From an uncultured Akkermansia sp. (GTDB lineage Bacteria; Verrucomicrobiota; Verrucomicrobiia; Verrucomicrobiales; Akkermansiaceae): DNA of 11,280 bases. The stretch spans positions 1-11,280 of the forward strand of contig CANPXA010000041.1 of the NCBI GenBank assembly GCA_947585525.1, read 5' to 3'. The notes beneath the pieces are model-generated. The model worked only from the letters and a program-made list of their open reading frames with translations, ran no database searches and was not told the DNA's origin. The translations under genes were made by a program, and so were the position numbers. Shown piece after piece: positions 1 through 5,413 of this stretch. The first letter of the stretch is position 1. Every line of letters starts with the position of its first letter.

Positions 1-1
1 C

Positions 2-973
2 ATGTATATCAATGGAGAAGGCGAGGCGAAGGATGAGGAGAAAGGCTTGTCGCTTGTTCGGGAGGCAGCGGAAGCAGGGGACGCGCAATCACAGAGGAAT
101 CTCGCTGTTATATACAGGGACGGAGAAATTGTGGAAAAGGATGCAGAAAAGGCAGTCGAATGGTTTACAAAGGCAGCTGAGCGGGATCACGTGGAAGCGA
201 TGATGCTTTTGGCTGACATGTATATGAGTGATGAATATGGGATTCAGGATTCCGAGAAGGGTATCTATTGGCTGAAGAGAGCGGCAGAGGCGGGGAACGC
301 TGAGGCAAAGGGAGTTCTAGGCACCATGTACCTCAAAGGAGAAGGCGTGGCGAAGGATGAGGAGAAAGGCTTGTCGCTGGTTCGGGAGGCAGCAGAGGCA
401 GGGGACGCAGAAGCTCAGAGGAATCTCGCTGTTATGTACAGGAACGGAGACATTGTGGAAAAGGATGCAGAAAAGGCAGTTGAATGGTTTACAAAAGCGG
501 CCGAGCAGGATCACGTGGAAGCGATGATGCTTTTGACGAACATGTATATGAACGATAAATACGGGATTCAGGATTCCGAGAAGGGTATCTATTGGCTGAA
601 GAGAGCGGCAGCGGCGGGGGACGCTGAAGCAAGGGGAAATCTTGGCGTCATGTATATCAATGGAGAAGGCGTGGCAAAGGATGAGGAGAAAGGCTTGTCG
701 CTGGTTCGGGAGGCAGCGGAAGCAGGAGACGCGCACTCACAGAGGAATCTCGCTGTTATGTACAGGAACGGAGACATTGTGGAAAAGGATGCAGAAAAGG
801 CAGTCGAATGGTTGACGAAAGCGACCGAACAGGATCACGTGGAAGCGATGATGCTTTTGGCGAGAATGTATTTAGACGATGAATACGGAATGAGGAAGCC
901 TGAGAAGGCAGCGTATTGGCTGAGGAAAGCCGCTGAGCAGGGAGATGCAGGAGCTCAATACTGTTTAGGGTTG
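2..973 (+). repeat. Three 324-bp tandem units inside the Sel1 gene (copies at 2, 326, 650)
   Basis: The coding DNA repeats with an exact period of 324 bp: the same codon context recurs at 2, 326 and 650. Each unit encodes 108 residues, that is three different 36-residue Sel1 repeats in the order A-B-C. Copies are nearly identical at DNA level over long stretches, including silent positions, so the unit seems to have been duplicated recently or kept alike by recombination. The third copy departs in its last Sel1 repeat (EYGMRKPEKAAYWLRK instead of the IQDSEKGIYWLKR type), marking the edge of the homogenised block. The unit count may vary between strains, and short-read assemblies could collapse it. 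Confidence 0.92.
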
Positions 974-1096
974 CTTTACCTGAAGGGGATAGGAGTGTCG
1001 AAGGACAAGTTTGAGGCTTCTCGGTGGTTTGAAAAAGCGGCGGCGGCCGGATACGAGGAAGCGAAAGAGGAATTAAAGACCATCGATAGGAATTGA
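2..1096 (+). CDS. Sel1-like (TPR-like) repeat protein, 5'-truncated by the window edge
   Basis: The visible 364 residues are ten 36-residue Sel1 repeats or parts of them, each with the usual small/aromatic pattern (LAVMYRNG..., EKAVEWFTKAAEQ, DAEAQ). Sel1 repeats form alpha-helical solenoids that bind other proteins; they are common in signalling and envelope adaptor proteins, and no specific partner can be named here. The ATG at position 2 is almost certainly not the start: the equivalent methionines at 326 and 650 lie inside identical repeats, so the gene begins upstream of the window, and any signal peptide is out of view. The last repeat (LLYLKGIGVSKDKFEASRW) is more divergent and closes the array before a short charged tail ending at TGA 1094-1096. 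No enzymatic domain is visible. Family assignment is secure; function is unknown. Confidence 0.93.
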   Translation: MYINGEGEAKDEEKGLSLVREAAEAGDAQSQRNLAVIYRDGEIVEKDAEKAVEWFTKAAERDHVEAMMLLADMYMSDEYGIQDSEKGIYWLKRAAEAGNAEAKGVLGTMYLKGEGVAKDEEKGLSLVREAAEAGDAEAQRNLAVMYRNGDIVEKDAEKAVEWFTKAAEQDHVEAMMLLTNMYMNDKYGIQDSEKGIYWLKRAAAAGDAEARGNLGVMYINGEGVAKDEEKGLSLVREAAEAGDAHSQRNLAVMYRNGDIVEKDAEKAVEWLTKATEQDHVEAMMLLARMYLDDEYGMRKPEKAAYWLRKAAEQGDAGAQYCLGLLYLKGIGVSKDKFEASRWFEKAAAAGYEEAKEELKTIDRN

Positions 1097-1172
1097 GCGG
1101 TTAGGGAAAAGAGAAAGGATCACACGTGTCCCAATAACATCTTCTCTGGGATCATTCAATCCATTCCCCCAG

Positions 1173-1250
1173 GGCAAACGCGGAGCGTTTGCCTATTTAC
1201 GAATTACGAATTACGAATTACGAATTAGAAAATTCCGCGCGCAAGCGCGC
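1173..1250 (+). repeat. Composite hairpin-heptad-hairpin element, copy 1
   Basis: It begins with a perfect 8-bp hairpin, GGCAAACG 1173-1180 and CGTTTGCC 1186-1193, with loop CGGAG. Five 7-bp units follow (1194-1228; three are GAATTAC), then AAAATTCC, then a GC-only hairpin, GCGCG-CAAG-CGCGC, at 1237-1250. The same order and the same number of heptads recur at 2986-3056 and, inverted, at 3320-3391. AAAATT (1229-1234) and AATTTT (1253-1258) extend the pairing around the second hairpin. The first hairpin might also end Sel1 transcription, but it has no following T-run. Confidence 0.85.
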
Positions 1251-1325
1251 TAAATTTTACATCGTACATCGTCCATAGTACATCGTACATGATTCCGTCC
1301 ATCGTACATAACCAATGGCTTATGT
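1237..1325 (-). repeat. Divergent inverted copy of the composite element, sharing the central hairpin with copy 1
   Basis: Reading outward from the GC hairpin at 1237-1250, the + strand shows TAAATTTT, then heptads of the ATCGTAC type (1261-1288 and 1301-1307, interrupted by a 12-bp degenerate stretch 1289-1300), then a 6-bp hairpin, ACATAA 1306-1311 and TTATGT 1320-1325, with an 8-nt loop. This mirrors the order of the minus-oriented copy at 3320-3391: GC hairpin, AATTTT, heptads, second hairpin, then the 51-bp block. The conserved CTCCG loop is missing, so this would be a decayed or variant copy. Confidence 0.55.
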
Positions 1326-1330
1326 TACAT

Positions 1331-1381
1331 CGCTCACCGATAACTACCTGTTGGGATCGCGTTTTTCTTGGGACGGATGTG
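1331..1381 (+). repeat. 51-bp dispersed repeat block upstream of panC
   Basis: Aligns without gaps to 3394-3444 with 6 mismatches (45 of 51 identical). The first ten bases (CGCTCACCGA) and the stretch 1358-1376 (CGC, five Ts, CTTGGGACGG) are identical. In both places it follows the outer hairpin of a minus-oriented composite element and lies upstream of a plus-strand gene (panC here, ompH there). It could be part of the element, a regulatory segment or a relic of a larger duplication; the sequence alone does not decide. Confidence 0.8.
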
Positions 1382-1411
1382 AGAAAAGATACGGTGAAAA
1401 AGCTGGCAAGA

Positions 1412-1420
1412 AGGAGAGGG
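1412..1420 (+). promoter_or_regulatory. Strong ribosome binding site for the panC leader ORF
   Basis: AGGAGAGGG is the best Shine-Dalgarno match near panC. Its core AGGAG (1412-1416) ends six bases before an ATG at 1423, an ideal distance, but lies about 23 bases from the panC ATG at 1440. It therefore appears to serve the short leader frame directly and panC only indirectly. Confidence 0.5.
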
Positions 1421-1422
1421 AT

Positions 1423-1443
1423 ATGTTACGCTATGTCGCATGA
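1423..1443 (+). CDS. Possible six-codon leader ORF overlapping the panC start
   Basis: ATG at 1423 opens the frame MLRYVA, and its stop TGA (1441-1443) overlaps the panC ATG (1440-1442) as ATGA. It has the well-placed ribosome binding site that panC itself lacks. A ribosome ending here could restart on panC, so the frame may work as a translational coupler. The peptide has no obvious attenuator character (no run of one amino acid, no clear terminator hairpin behind it). The alternative is that panC simply uses a distant or weak site and the short frame is chance. Confidence 0.35.
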   Translation: MLRYVA

Positions 1444-2306
1444 GGAGGGTAACGACAAAGAGAGAGCTCAGGGCAGCTCTCAGTATGAGTGCTCAAGGGG
1501 GAGGGAAGAGGCGTGTGCTCGTGCCCACGATGGGCGCATTGCATGCCGGTCATGCGGCCTTGCTTCGGCAGGCACGTGAAATTGCGGGGGAGGACGGCGT
1601 TGTAGTTGCCAGCGTGTTTCTCAACCCCACGCAATTTGACAGGGCAGGGGATTTGGCATCCTATCCCCGTACCCCGGATGAGGACACGGCTATCTGTGAA
1701 GCTTGTGGGGTGGATATCCTCTTCATGCCGGACGCTCAGGAGATGTACCGCTCGGATCGCAGCATGAGCGTGGAGGAAACACAACTTTCGCGCGTGCTGT
1801 GCGGGGCAAAAAGACCGGGGCATTTTGCCGGGGTTTGTCTCGTGGTGAGCAAGCTCTTCAATATGGTGCAGCCTTCAGACGCCGTCTTCGGCAAGAAGGA
1901 TTTTCAGCAGCTGGCCATTTTGCGGCGCATGGTGAGAGATTTAGATTTTCCCATCCATCTGCACGGCGCCCCCATCGTGCGGGAGAAGGACGGGCTCGCC
2001 GTATCCAGCAGGAATGTGCGATTGAGCGCACAGCAAAGAGCCAATGCCCCTCAACTTTATGCCGCCCTCGTGAGAGGACGAGAAGCCTACATGGGCGGAA
2101 CCCCGGCGGGGAGGGTGTGCGAGGAGGTGCGGCGGGATTTGGAGTCCTTACCGGAGGTGAGGGTGGATTATGTGCAGATGGTGCATCCGGACAACCTGCT
2201 TGACATCGAGCCTCAGAGTTCCGGGGAATTGCCGGCTTTGCTCGCGGCTGCGGTGTTTTTCGGAGAGGTGCGCTTGATTGACAATGTGGAAATAATTCAA
2301 AATTAA
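1440..2306 (+). CDS. panC: Pantothenate synthetase (pantoate--beta-alanine ligase)
   Basis: Joins pantoate and beta-alanine using ATP, through a pantoyl-adenylate, in the last step of vitamin B5 synthesis in the cytoplasm. The 288 residues show the family motifs in order: VPTMGALHAGH near residue 29 (HIGH-like ATP motif), SVFLNPTQF, SYPRTPDED, RPGHFAGV, KLFNMVQPSDAVFGKKDFQQL, PIVREKDGLAVSSRN. The last contains the SSRN signature of the KMSKS-like loop. Length matches the family. ATG 1440 is chosen because an in-frame stop at 1395 leaves no other start and MRRVTTKRELRAAL matches the usual N-terminus. It is a stand-alone PanC, not the PanC-Cmk fusion of cyanobacteria, and panB and panD are not adjacent. 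The start overlaps a six-codon leader ORF as ATGA. The next gene begins four bases after the stop. Confidence 0.97.
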   Translation: MRRVTTKRELRAALSMSAQGGGKRRVLVPTMGALHAGHAALLRQAREIAGEDGVVVASVFLNPTQFDRAGDLASYPRTPDEDTAICEACGVDILFMPDAQEMYRSDRSMSVEETQLSRVLCGAKRPGHFAGVCLVVSKLFNMVQPSDAVFGKKDFQQLAILRRMVRDLDFPIHLHGAPIVREKDGLAVSSRNVRLSAQQRANAPQLYAALVRGREAYMGGTPAGRVCEEVRRDLESLPEVRVDYVQMVHPDNLLDIEPQSSGELPALLAAAVFFGEVRLIDNVEIIQN

Positions 2307-2310
2307 GATC

Positions 2311-2967
2311 ATGATACGTGCGACAGATCTGCACCGCAGTTACAGCATCGGCAGCAAGACCGTGGAGGTGCTGCACGGCCTCAGCTTGCATATAGCGCGT
2401 GGGGAAAAGGTTTTTCTCTGCGGACCGAGCGGGGCCGGCAAGACAACGCTCATGTACACCCTGGCAGGTTTGGAGGAGCCACAGCAGGGAGAGGTGCTCG
2501 TTGACGGACAGAATATCTACGAACTCAGCCTGCGCCGTCGCGCGCTCTTCCGCAACAAGATGATGGGCTTTATCTTCCAGAATTACATGCTCATGCCGGA
2601 GCTCACCGCGCTGGAGAACGCTTCCCTTGCCACGGCTATTGCAGGACGCGAAGCAACGGATCGAGTCGTCTCCCTGATGGAGAGAGTGGGCTTGGCCGAT
2701 CGTCTCCACCATCTTCCCAACGAACTCTCCGGCGGAGAACAGCAGAGGGTTGCCATCGTTCGGGCGCTTGCACACGATCCTTCCATCATCTTTGCCGATG
2801 AACCAACGGGCAACCTGGATTCTCGCAACGGAGCCCAGATATTGGATCTCCTCTTTGAACTGGCTTCGGAGGGAGGGAAGACTCTCGTCATCGTCACCCA
2901 TGACGCGCAGATAGCCTCCCGCGGCGACAGAATCCTGACTGTTCGGGATGGCGTCGTCACCGCCTGA
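2311..2967 (+). CDS. ABC transporter ATP-binding protein, LolD/MacB type
   Basis: A 218-residue nucleotide-binding domain with all ABC motifs: Walker A GPSGAGKT (38-45), Q-loop Gln90 (FIFQNY), signature LSGGEQQR (139-146), Walker B IIFADEP (159-165) with catalytic Glu164, D-loop NLD, and H-loop His197 (VTHD). The pattern FIFQNY...ELTALEN and DEPTGNLDS is typical of the LolD/MacB/FtsE group, which power extraction of lipoproteins or other substrates from the inner membrane rather than solute import. LolD is plausible in a diderm cell, but no LolC/E-type permease with FtsX-like membrane segments is visible nearby, so the exact partner is unknown. It starts four bases after panC, with no clear ribosome binding site, and is probably co-transcribed with it. 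A structured repeat with a hairpin follows 18 bases after the stop. Confidence 0.9.
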   Translation: MIRATDLHRSYSIGSKTVEVLHGLSLHIARGEKVFLCGPSGAGKTTLMYTLAGLEEPQQGEVLVDGQNIYELSLRRRALFRNKMMGFIFQNYMLMPELTALENASLATAIAGREATDRVVSLMERVGLADRLHHLPNELSGGEQQRVAIVRALAHDPSIIFADEPTGNLDSRNGAQILDLLFELASEGGKTLVIVTHDAQIASRGDRILTVRDGVVTA

Positions 2968-2985
2968 CTTGGAGTCATGGACGGA

Positions 2986-3056
2986 GGCGAGCGGAGCTCG
3001 CCTATTTACGATTTACGATGGACGAATTACGATATGGGAGTTCGGCGGCTACGCCG
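2986..3056 (+). repeat. Composite hairpin-heptad-hairpin element, copy 2
   Basis: Hairpin GGCGAG (2986-2991) and CTCGCC (2997-3002) with loop CGGAG; five 7-bp units 3003-3037 (TATTTAC, GATTTAC, GATGGAC, GAATTAC, GATATGG); GAGTTC; then hairpin CGGCG-GCTA-CGCCG 3043-3056. Compared with copy 1 the first stem differs in sequence and length but stays fully paired, and the loop is unchanged. It sits just after the ABC ATPase gene, where the hairpin might also affect transcript ends. Confidence 0.85.
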
Positions 3057-3319
3057 CGAATTCGGCAAACGAGAAGTCTTCTTGCGAGCCATCATCATGA
3101 TGACCGCTGGTTGTCGTGATTTTTGATGTGTATCAACTGTGATATCAATCAATAAGAGCATCCTTTCTGTTGATGAACTTATCTCAAATGCGTTTGCCCT
3201 GCATACTTCTTCTCTCTTTCGCCTCCATCTGTCCGCGACTTCGTCTATCGTTTTGCCTCCTTCTAACTATCATCCCGCTCTGTTCTCAGAATCCCGCTGC
3301 GCTCTCGCTCCGTCAGATT

Positions 3320-3391
3320 GTGCTAACGGCGCACGAATTTTCCAAATCGTAAATCGTAATTCGTAAATCGTAATTAGGCACCTCCGGTGCC
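3320..3391 (-). repeat. Composite hairpin-heptad-hairpin element, copy 3 (inverted)
   Basis: Read on the minus strand it has the same order as copies 1 and 2: hairpin GGCAC-CGGAG-GTGCC (3391-3377; six base pairs with a three-base loop if closed further), five heptads 3376-3342 (TAATTAC, GATTTAC, GAATTAC, GATTTAC, GATTTGG), AAAATTC, then a weaker hairpin GTGC/GCAC (3334-3331 with 3323-3320) with a 7-base loop. The distance between the two hairpins is 42 bp, against 43 and 41 bp in copies 1 and 2. Confidence 0.83.
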
Positions 3392-3393
3392 CC

Positions 3394-3444
3394 CGCTCAC
3401 CGATGACCGCCTGTTGGAAGCGCGTTTTTCTTGGGACGGGTGTG
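3394..3444 (+). repeat. 51-bp dispersed repeat block upstream of ompH
   Basis: Second copy of the block at 1331-1381, in the same orientation, with 45 of 51 bases identical. It begins two bases after the outer hairpin of composite element copy 3 and ends 63 bases before the ompH -35 box. The longest identical run is 3421-3439, which includes five Ts. Confidence 0.8.
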
Positions 3445-3507
3445 GCGTTTGCCCCGGGGAAGTATGTCATAAAAGGGGTCGGGGAAGGGAAAAAACGAGA
3501 AATGGGC

Positions 3508-3537
3508 TTGACCGAAGGGGAAAGAATGCTGTACAAT
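3508..3537 (+). promoter_or_regulatory. Sigma-70-type promoter for ompH
   Basis: TTGACC (3508-3513) and TACAAT (3532-3537) each match the consensus in five of six positions, with an 18-bp spacer. Transcription would start near 3543-3545, leaving a short leader of about 17 bases before the ompH ATG at 3561. It is the best promoter match I found in the window. Confidence 0.7.
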
Positions 3538-3560
3538 GACGACCGTCAAACGACCCTTCA

Positions 3561-4220
3561 ATGATCATGAAGAAGTTTTCAACTACGCTGTCGGTTATAG
3601 CCGTTGTCATCGGTGCCATGTTTGCTACCGTACAGGCTGAGGTAAAGATTGCCTCGGTCAACATGACGGATCTGAATATCATGTTCTACAAGCGCACCGA
3701 GGTGGAGGTGAGCCTGCGCAAGCAGGAGGCTGCCATCAAGGAGGAGATTGCTGTGCGTGAGCAAAAGGTGAAGTCCTTGGTTGAGCAAGCCCAGAGCATT
3801 CAGAAGAAGAGTGACCCAACGCTCTCGGAAGAGGCCATGAAGAAGTTGCGGGAGGAAGCAGCTTCTGTGCAGAACGAGCTGGCCGCCGAAGGAGAGGAAC
3901 TCAAGACCTTTGTGCAGCGCCGCGAGATCGCGTTCCGCGAGATCGCCCGTCGCGAGCTCAAGTTGCTTTCCGATGAACTGCATGCCACGGTGCAGGCAGT
4001 GGCCGCCGAGGAGGGAGTGGATCTGGTGATCGACTCTTCGGCTGTGAGTCCTCGCTTCGGGTACAGCGTGTTCCCGTACGTGAAGCCGACACTTGACATC
4101 ACGGAGAAGGTTCTTAAGAAGCTCAACGTCGGTGCGCCGGCGGATTTCGATGCTCAGGCTGAGTTGAAGCGCGTGCGCGGCGAACAGCAGCAGCAGCCCG
4201 CCGAGGGTCAGCAGAACTGA
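3561..4220 (+). CDS. ompH: OmpH/Skp-family periplasmic chaperone
   Basis: Skp-type proteins form jellyfish-shaped trimers in the periplasm and hold unfolded outer-membrane proteins on their way to the Bam machinery. The 219 residues start with a classical signal peptide: Lys4-Lys5, a hydrophobic core to about residue 22, and a likely cut after VQA26. The mature N-terminus (EVKIASVNMTDL) matches the first beta strand of the family. Residues about 45-145 are charged and helical with coiled-coil character, forming the tentacles, and EEGVDLVIDSSAV is the usual returning strand. A polar tail rich in Gln ends the protein. ATG 3561 or the in-frame ATG 3567 could be the start; neither has a clear ribosome binding site. 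It has its own promoter and terminator, and lpxD follows, as in many Gram-negative bacteria where bamA-skp-lpxD cluster; bamA is not in view. Confidence 0.9.
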   Translation: MIMKKFSTTLSVIAVVIGAMFATVQAEVKIASVNMTDLNIMFYKRTEVEVSLRKQEAAIKEEIAVREQKVKSLVEQAQSIQKKSDPTLSEEAMKKLREEAASVQNELAAEGEELKTFVQRREIAFREIARRELKLLSDELHATVQAVAAEEGVDLVIDSSAVSPRFGYSVFPYVKPTLDITEKVLKKLNVGAPADFDAQAELKRVRGEQQQQPAEGQQN

Positions 4221-4231
4221 TCATCTTTCAC

Positions 4232-4281
4232 ACCGGAGAGAGTGGGTAGTGTCGTGTGGCGCCCCTCCTCTCCGGTTTTTT
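4232..4281 (+). terminator. Rho-independent terminator after ompH
   Basis: Perfect 9-bp stem ACCGGAGAG (4232-4240) and CTCTCCGGT (4268-4276), 27-base loop, followed at once by a run of six Ts (4276-4281). It begins 12 bases after the ompH stop and ends 25 bases before the lpxD ATG, so it separates the two genes or lets only part of the transcription pass into lpxD. Confidence 0.8.
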
Positions 4282-4306
4282 AACATCCCCCCCAACAAAA
4301 GGGAAG

Positions 4307-5392
4307 ATGACTCTCTCACTCGAGGAAGTAATACGTCTGACAGGAGGCAGGCAGGTAACTCCCCCGGATGTCGGCGCCGATGCGGCGATCACGGGGGTGG
4401 CTACTTTGTCTGAGGCCGGGTCGGGAGAGGTGTCTTTCCTCGGCAACGAGAAGTACTACAAAGACTATTTGGCGACGAAAGCCGCGGTTGTGATCGTGCC
4501 TCCCGGCGTGCCGGATCATCCGGCGGGAGTGGCGCTCATCGAAGCGGAGAACCCGTCGCTGGCGTTCAATGCCCTGGTGGACGCCTTCATGAAGGTGGCA
4601 AACGAGTTCGTCCCGGGGGTGCATCCGAGCGCTGTGGTGGATCCGTCTGTTGTCATGGATGCCACGAAGGTGCGGGTGCAGGCAGGGGCTGTCATTGAAG
4701 CGGGAGCTGTCATCGGGGACGGCAGCGATATAGGTCCCGGCTGTGTGGTGGGCAAGTACACCAAGATCGGTGAAGATTGCCGACTCTACGCACGAGTTGT
4801 CGTGCGTGAGCGGTGTATTTTAGGCAATCGCGTCGTGGTGCAGCCCGGAGCAGTGATCGGATCTGACGGCTTTGGCTTCTTGCTCAACAAGGAGACGGGG
4901 CGTTATGATACCGTCGATCAGGTCGGAATTGTCGTGATTGAGGATGACGTCGATATCGGAGCCAACACGACCATCGATCGGGCTCGTTTCGGTCGCACGG
5001 TGATCGGCGAGGGGTCCAAGATCGACAATCTCGTGCAGATAGCTCACAACGTAACGATCGGCAAGCACACCGTCATTGTTTCCCAAAGCGGAATAGCCGG
5101 TAGTTCACATCTCGGCAATTACGTTACGGTGGCTGCTCAGTGTGGCATAGCGGGACACCTGCATATCGGGGATCAAGCGATACTCGCGGCGCGCACGGGC
5201 GTCATGTCGGATCTTGCCGGGGAACAGCCCTACTGGGGGTCTCCATCAGCTCCGTACAAGGATGCCATGAAGCAGTACGCAGCAATAAGGAAGCTGCCGG
5301 AGGCTCTCAAGGTGATGCAGGAACTACGCAAGGAAGCCGAGGGACTCAAAGCTAAGTTCACCAAGAAAAAGCATTGGTGGCAACGAGGGTGA
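4307..5392 (+). CDS. lpxD: UDP-3-O-acylglucosamine N-acyltransferase
   Basis: Adds the second acyl chain (from acyl-ACP, to the 2-amino group) in lipid A synthesis, the third committed step, in the cytoplasm. The 361 residues contain the N-terminal uridine-binding domain (LSLEEVIRLTGG, VSFLGNEKYY), then a left-handed beta helix of hexapeptide repeats from about residue 105 to 325, then a C-terminal helix. The family signature GSDGFGF is present, and QIAHN places the catalytic base at His247. ATG 4307 is preferred over an in-frame GTG at 4256: the latter lies inside the terminator loop and adds 17 unconserved residues, while MTLSLEEV matches the family N-terminus. No promoter is obvious between terminator and start. 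The Nudix gene follows 21 bases downstream, probably in one operon. Confidence 0.96.
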   Translation: MTLSLEEVIRLTGGRQVTPPDVGADAAITGVATLSEAGSGEVSFLGNEKYYKDYLATKAAVVIVPPGVPDHPAGVALIEAENPSLAFNALVDAFMKVANEFVPGVHPSAVVDPSVVMDATKVRVQAGAVIEAGAVIGDGSDIGPGCVVGKYTKIGEDCRLYARVVVRERCILGNRVVVQPGAVIGSDGFGFLLNKETGRYDTVDQVGIVVIEDDVDIGANTTIDRARFGRTVIGEGSKIDNLVQIAHNVTIGKHTVIVSQSGIAGSSHLGNYVTVAAQCGIAGHLHIGDQAILAARTGVMSDLAGEQPYWGSPSAPYKDAMKQYAAIRKLPEALKVMQELRKEAEGLKAKFTKKKHWWQRG

Positions 5393-5413
5393 GATTTTTC
5401 AGACCAAGGACAC

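Larger units (their letters stand above)
1097..1439. other. Intergenic region between the Sel1 gene and panC
   Basis: No credible gene other than the possible six-codon leader ORF just before panC. Positions 1097-1172 show nothing recognisable. From 1173 to about 1325 the region is occupied by two head-to-head structured repeat elements, followed by a 51-bp repeated block (1331-1381) and the panC leader. The short open frames here read through the repeats and do not resemble proteins. No convincing sigma-70 promoter for panC was found. Confidence 0.7.
2968..3560. other. 593-bp non-coding region between the ABC ATPase gene and ompH
   Basis: Holds composite element copy 2 (2986-3056), an unassigned stretch (about 3057-3319), composite element copy 3 in minus orientation (3320-3391), the second 51-bp block (3394-3444) and the ompH promoter (3508-3537). 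The middle stretch is pyrimidine-rich on the plus strand. Its short open frames start at GTG or TTG, lack ribosome binding sites, run into the repeats and resemble no family I know, so I call no gene there. Confidence 0.7.

Noticed and set aside
1201..1307. Heptad arrays considered as a CRISPR array
   Set aside because: The repeats are 7 bp, directly adjacent and without unique spacers; no cas gene is near.
1289..1579. 96-codon plus-strand frame overlapping the panC start
   Set aside because: It begins inside the repeat region and overlaps 140 bases of panC in another frame. It has no domain, while PanC motifs are clear.
1858..2901. 347-codon minus-strand frame across panC and the ABC ATPase gene
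   Set aside because: It spans two well-supported plus-strand genes and shows only low-complexity Arg/Pro-rich sequence.
3092..3125. Possible third, decayed copy of the 51-bp block after composite element copy 2
   Set aside because: Nine bases (GATGACCGC) match the ompH-side copy and a T-run follows at roughly the right distance, but the rest needs gaps and the similarity is too low to claim.
3139..3366. Short open frames of 60-75 codons, one with a hydrophobic N-terminus
   Set aside because: They start at GTG or TTG without a ribosome binding site, run into composite element copy 3 and match no family I know. The hydrophobic stretch follows from pyrimidine-rich sequence.
3270..3536. Minus-strand frame of 88 codons reading ITIYELRFTIWK through the heptads
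   Set aside because: The peptide pattern is the translation of the 7-bp repeat array. It covers the ompH promoter and both repeats, so it is not a likely gene.
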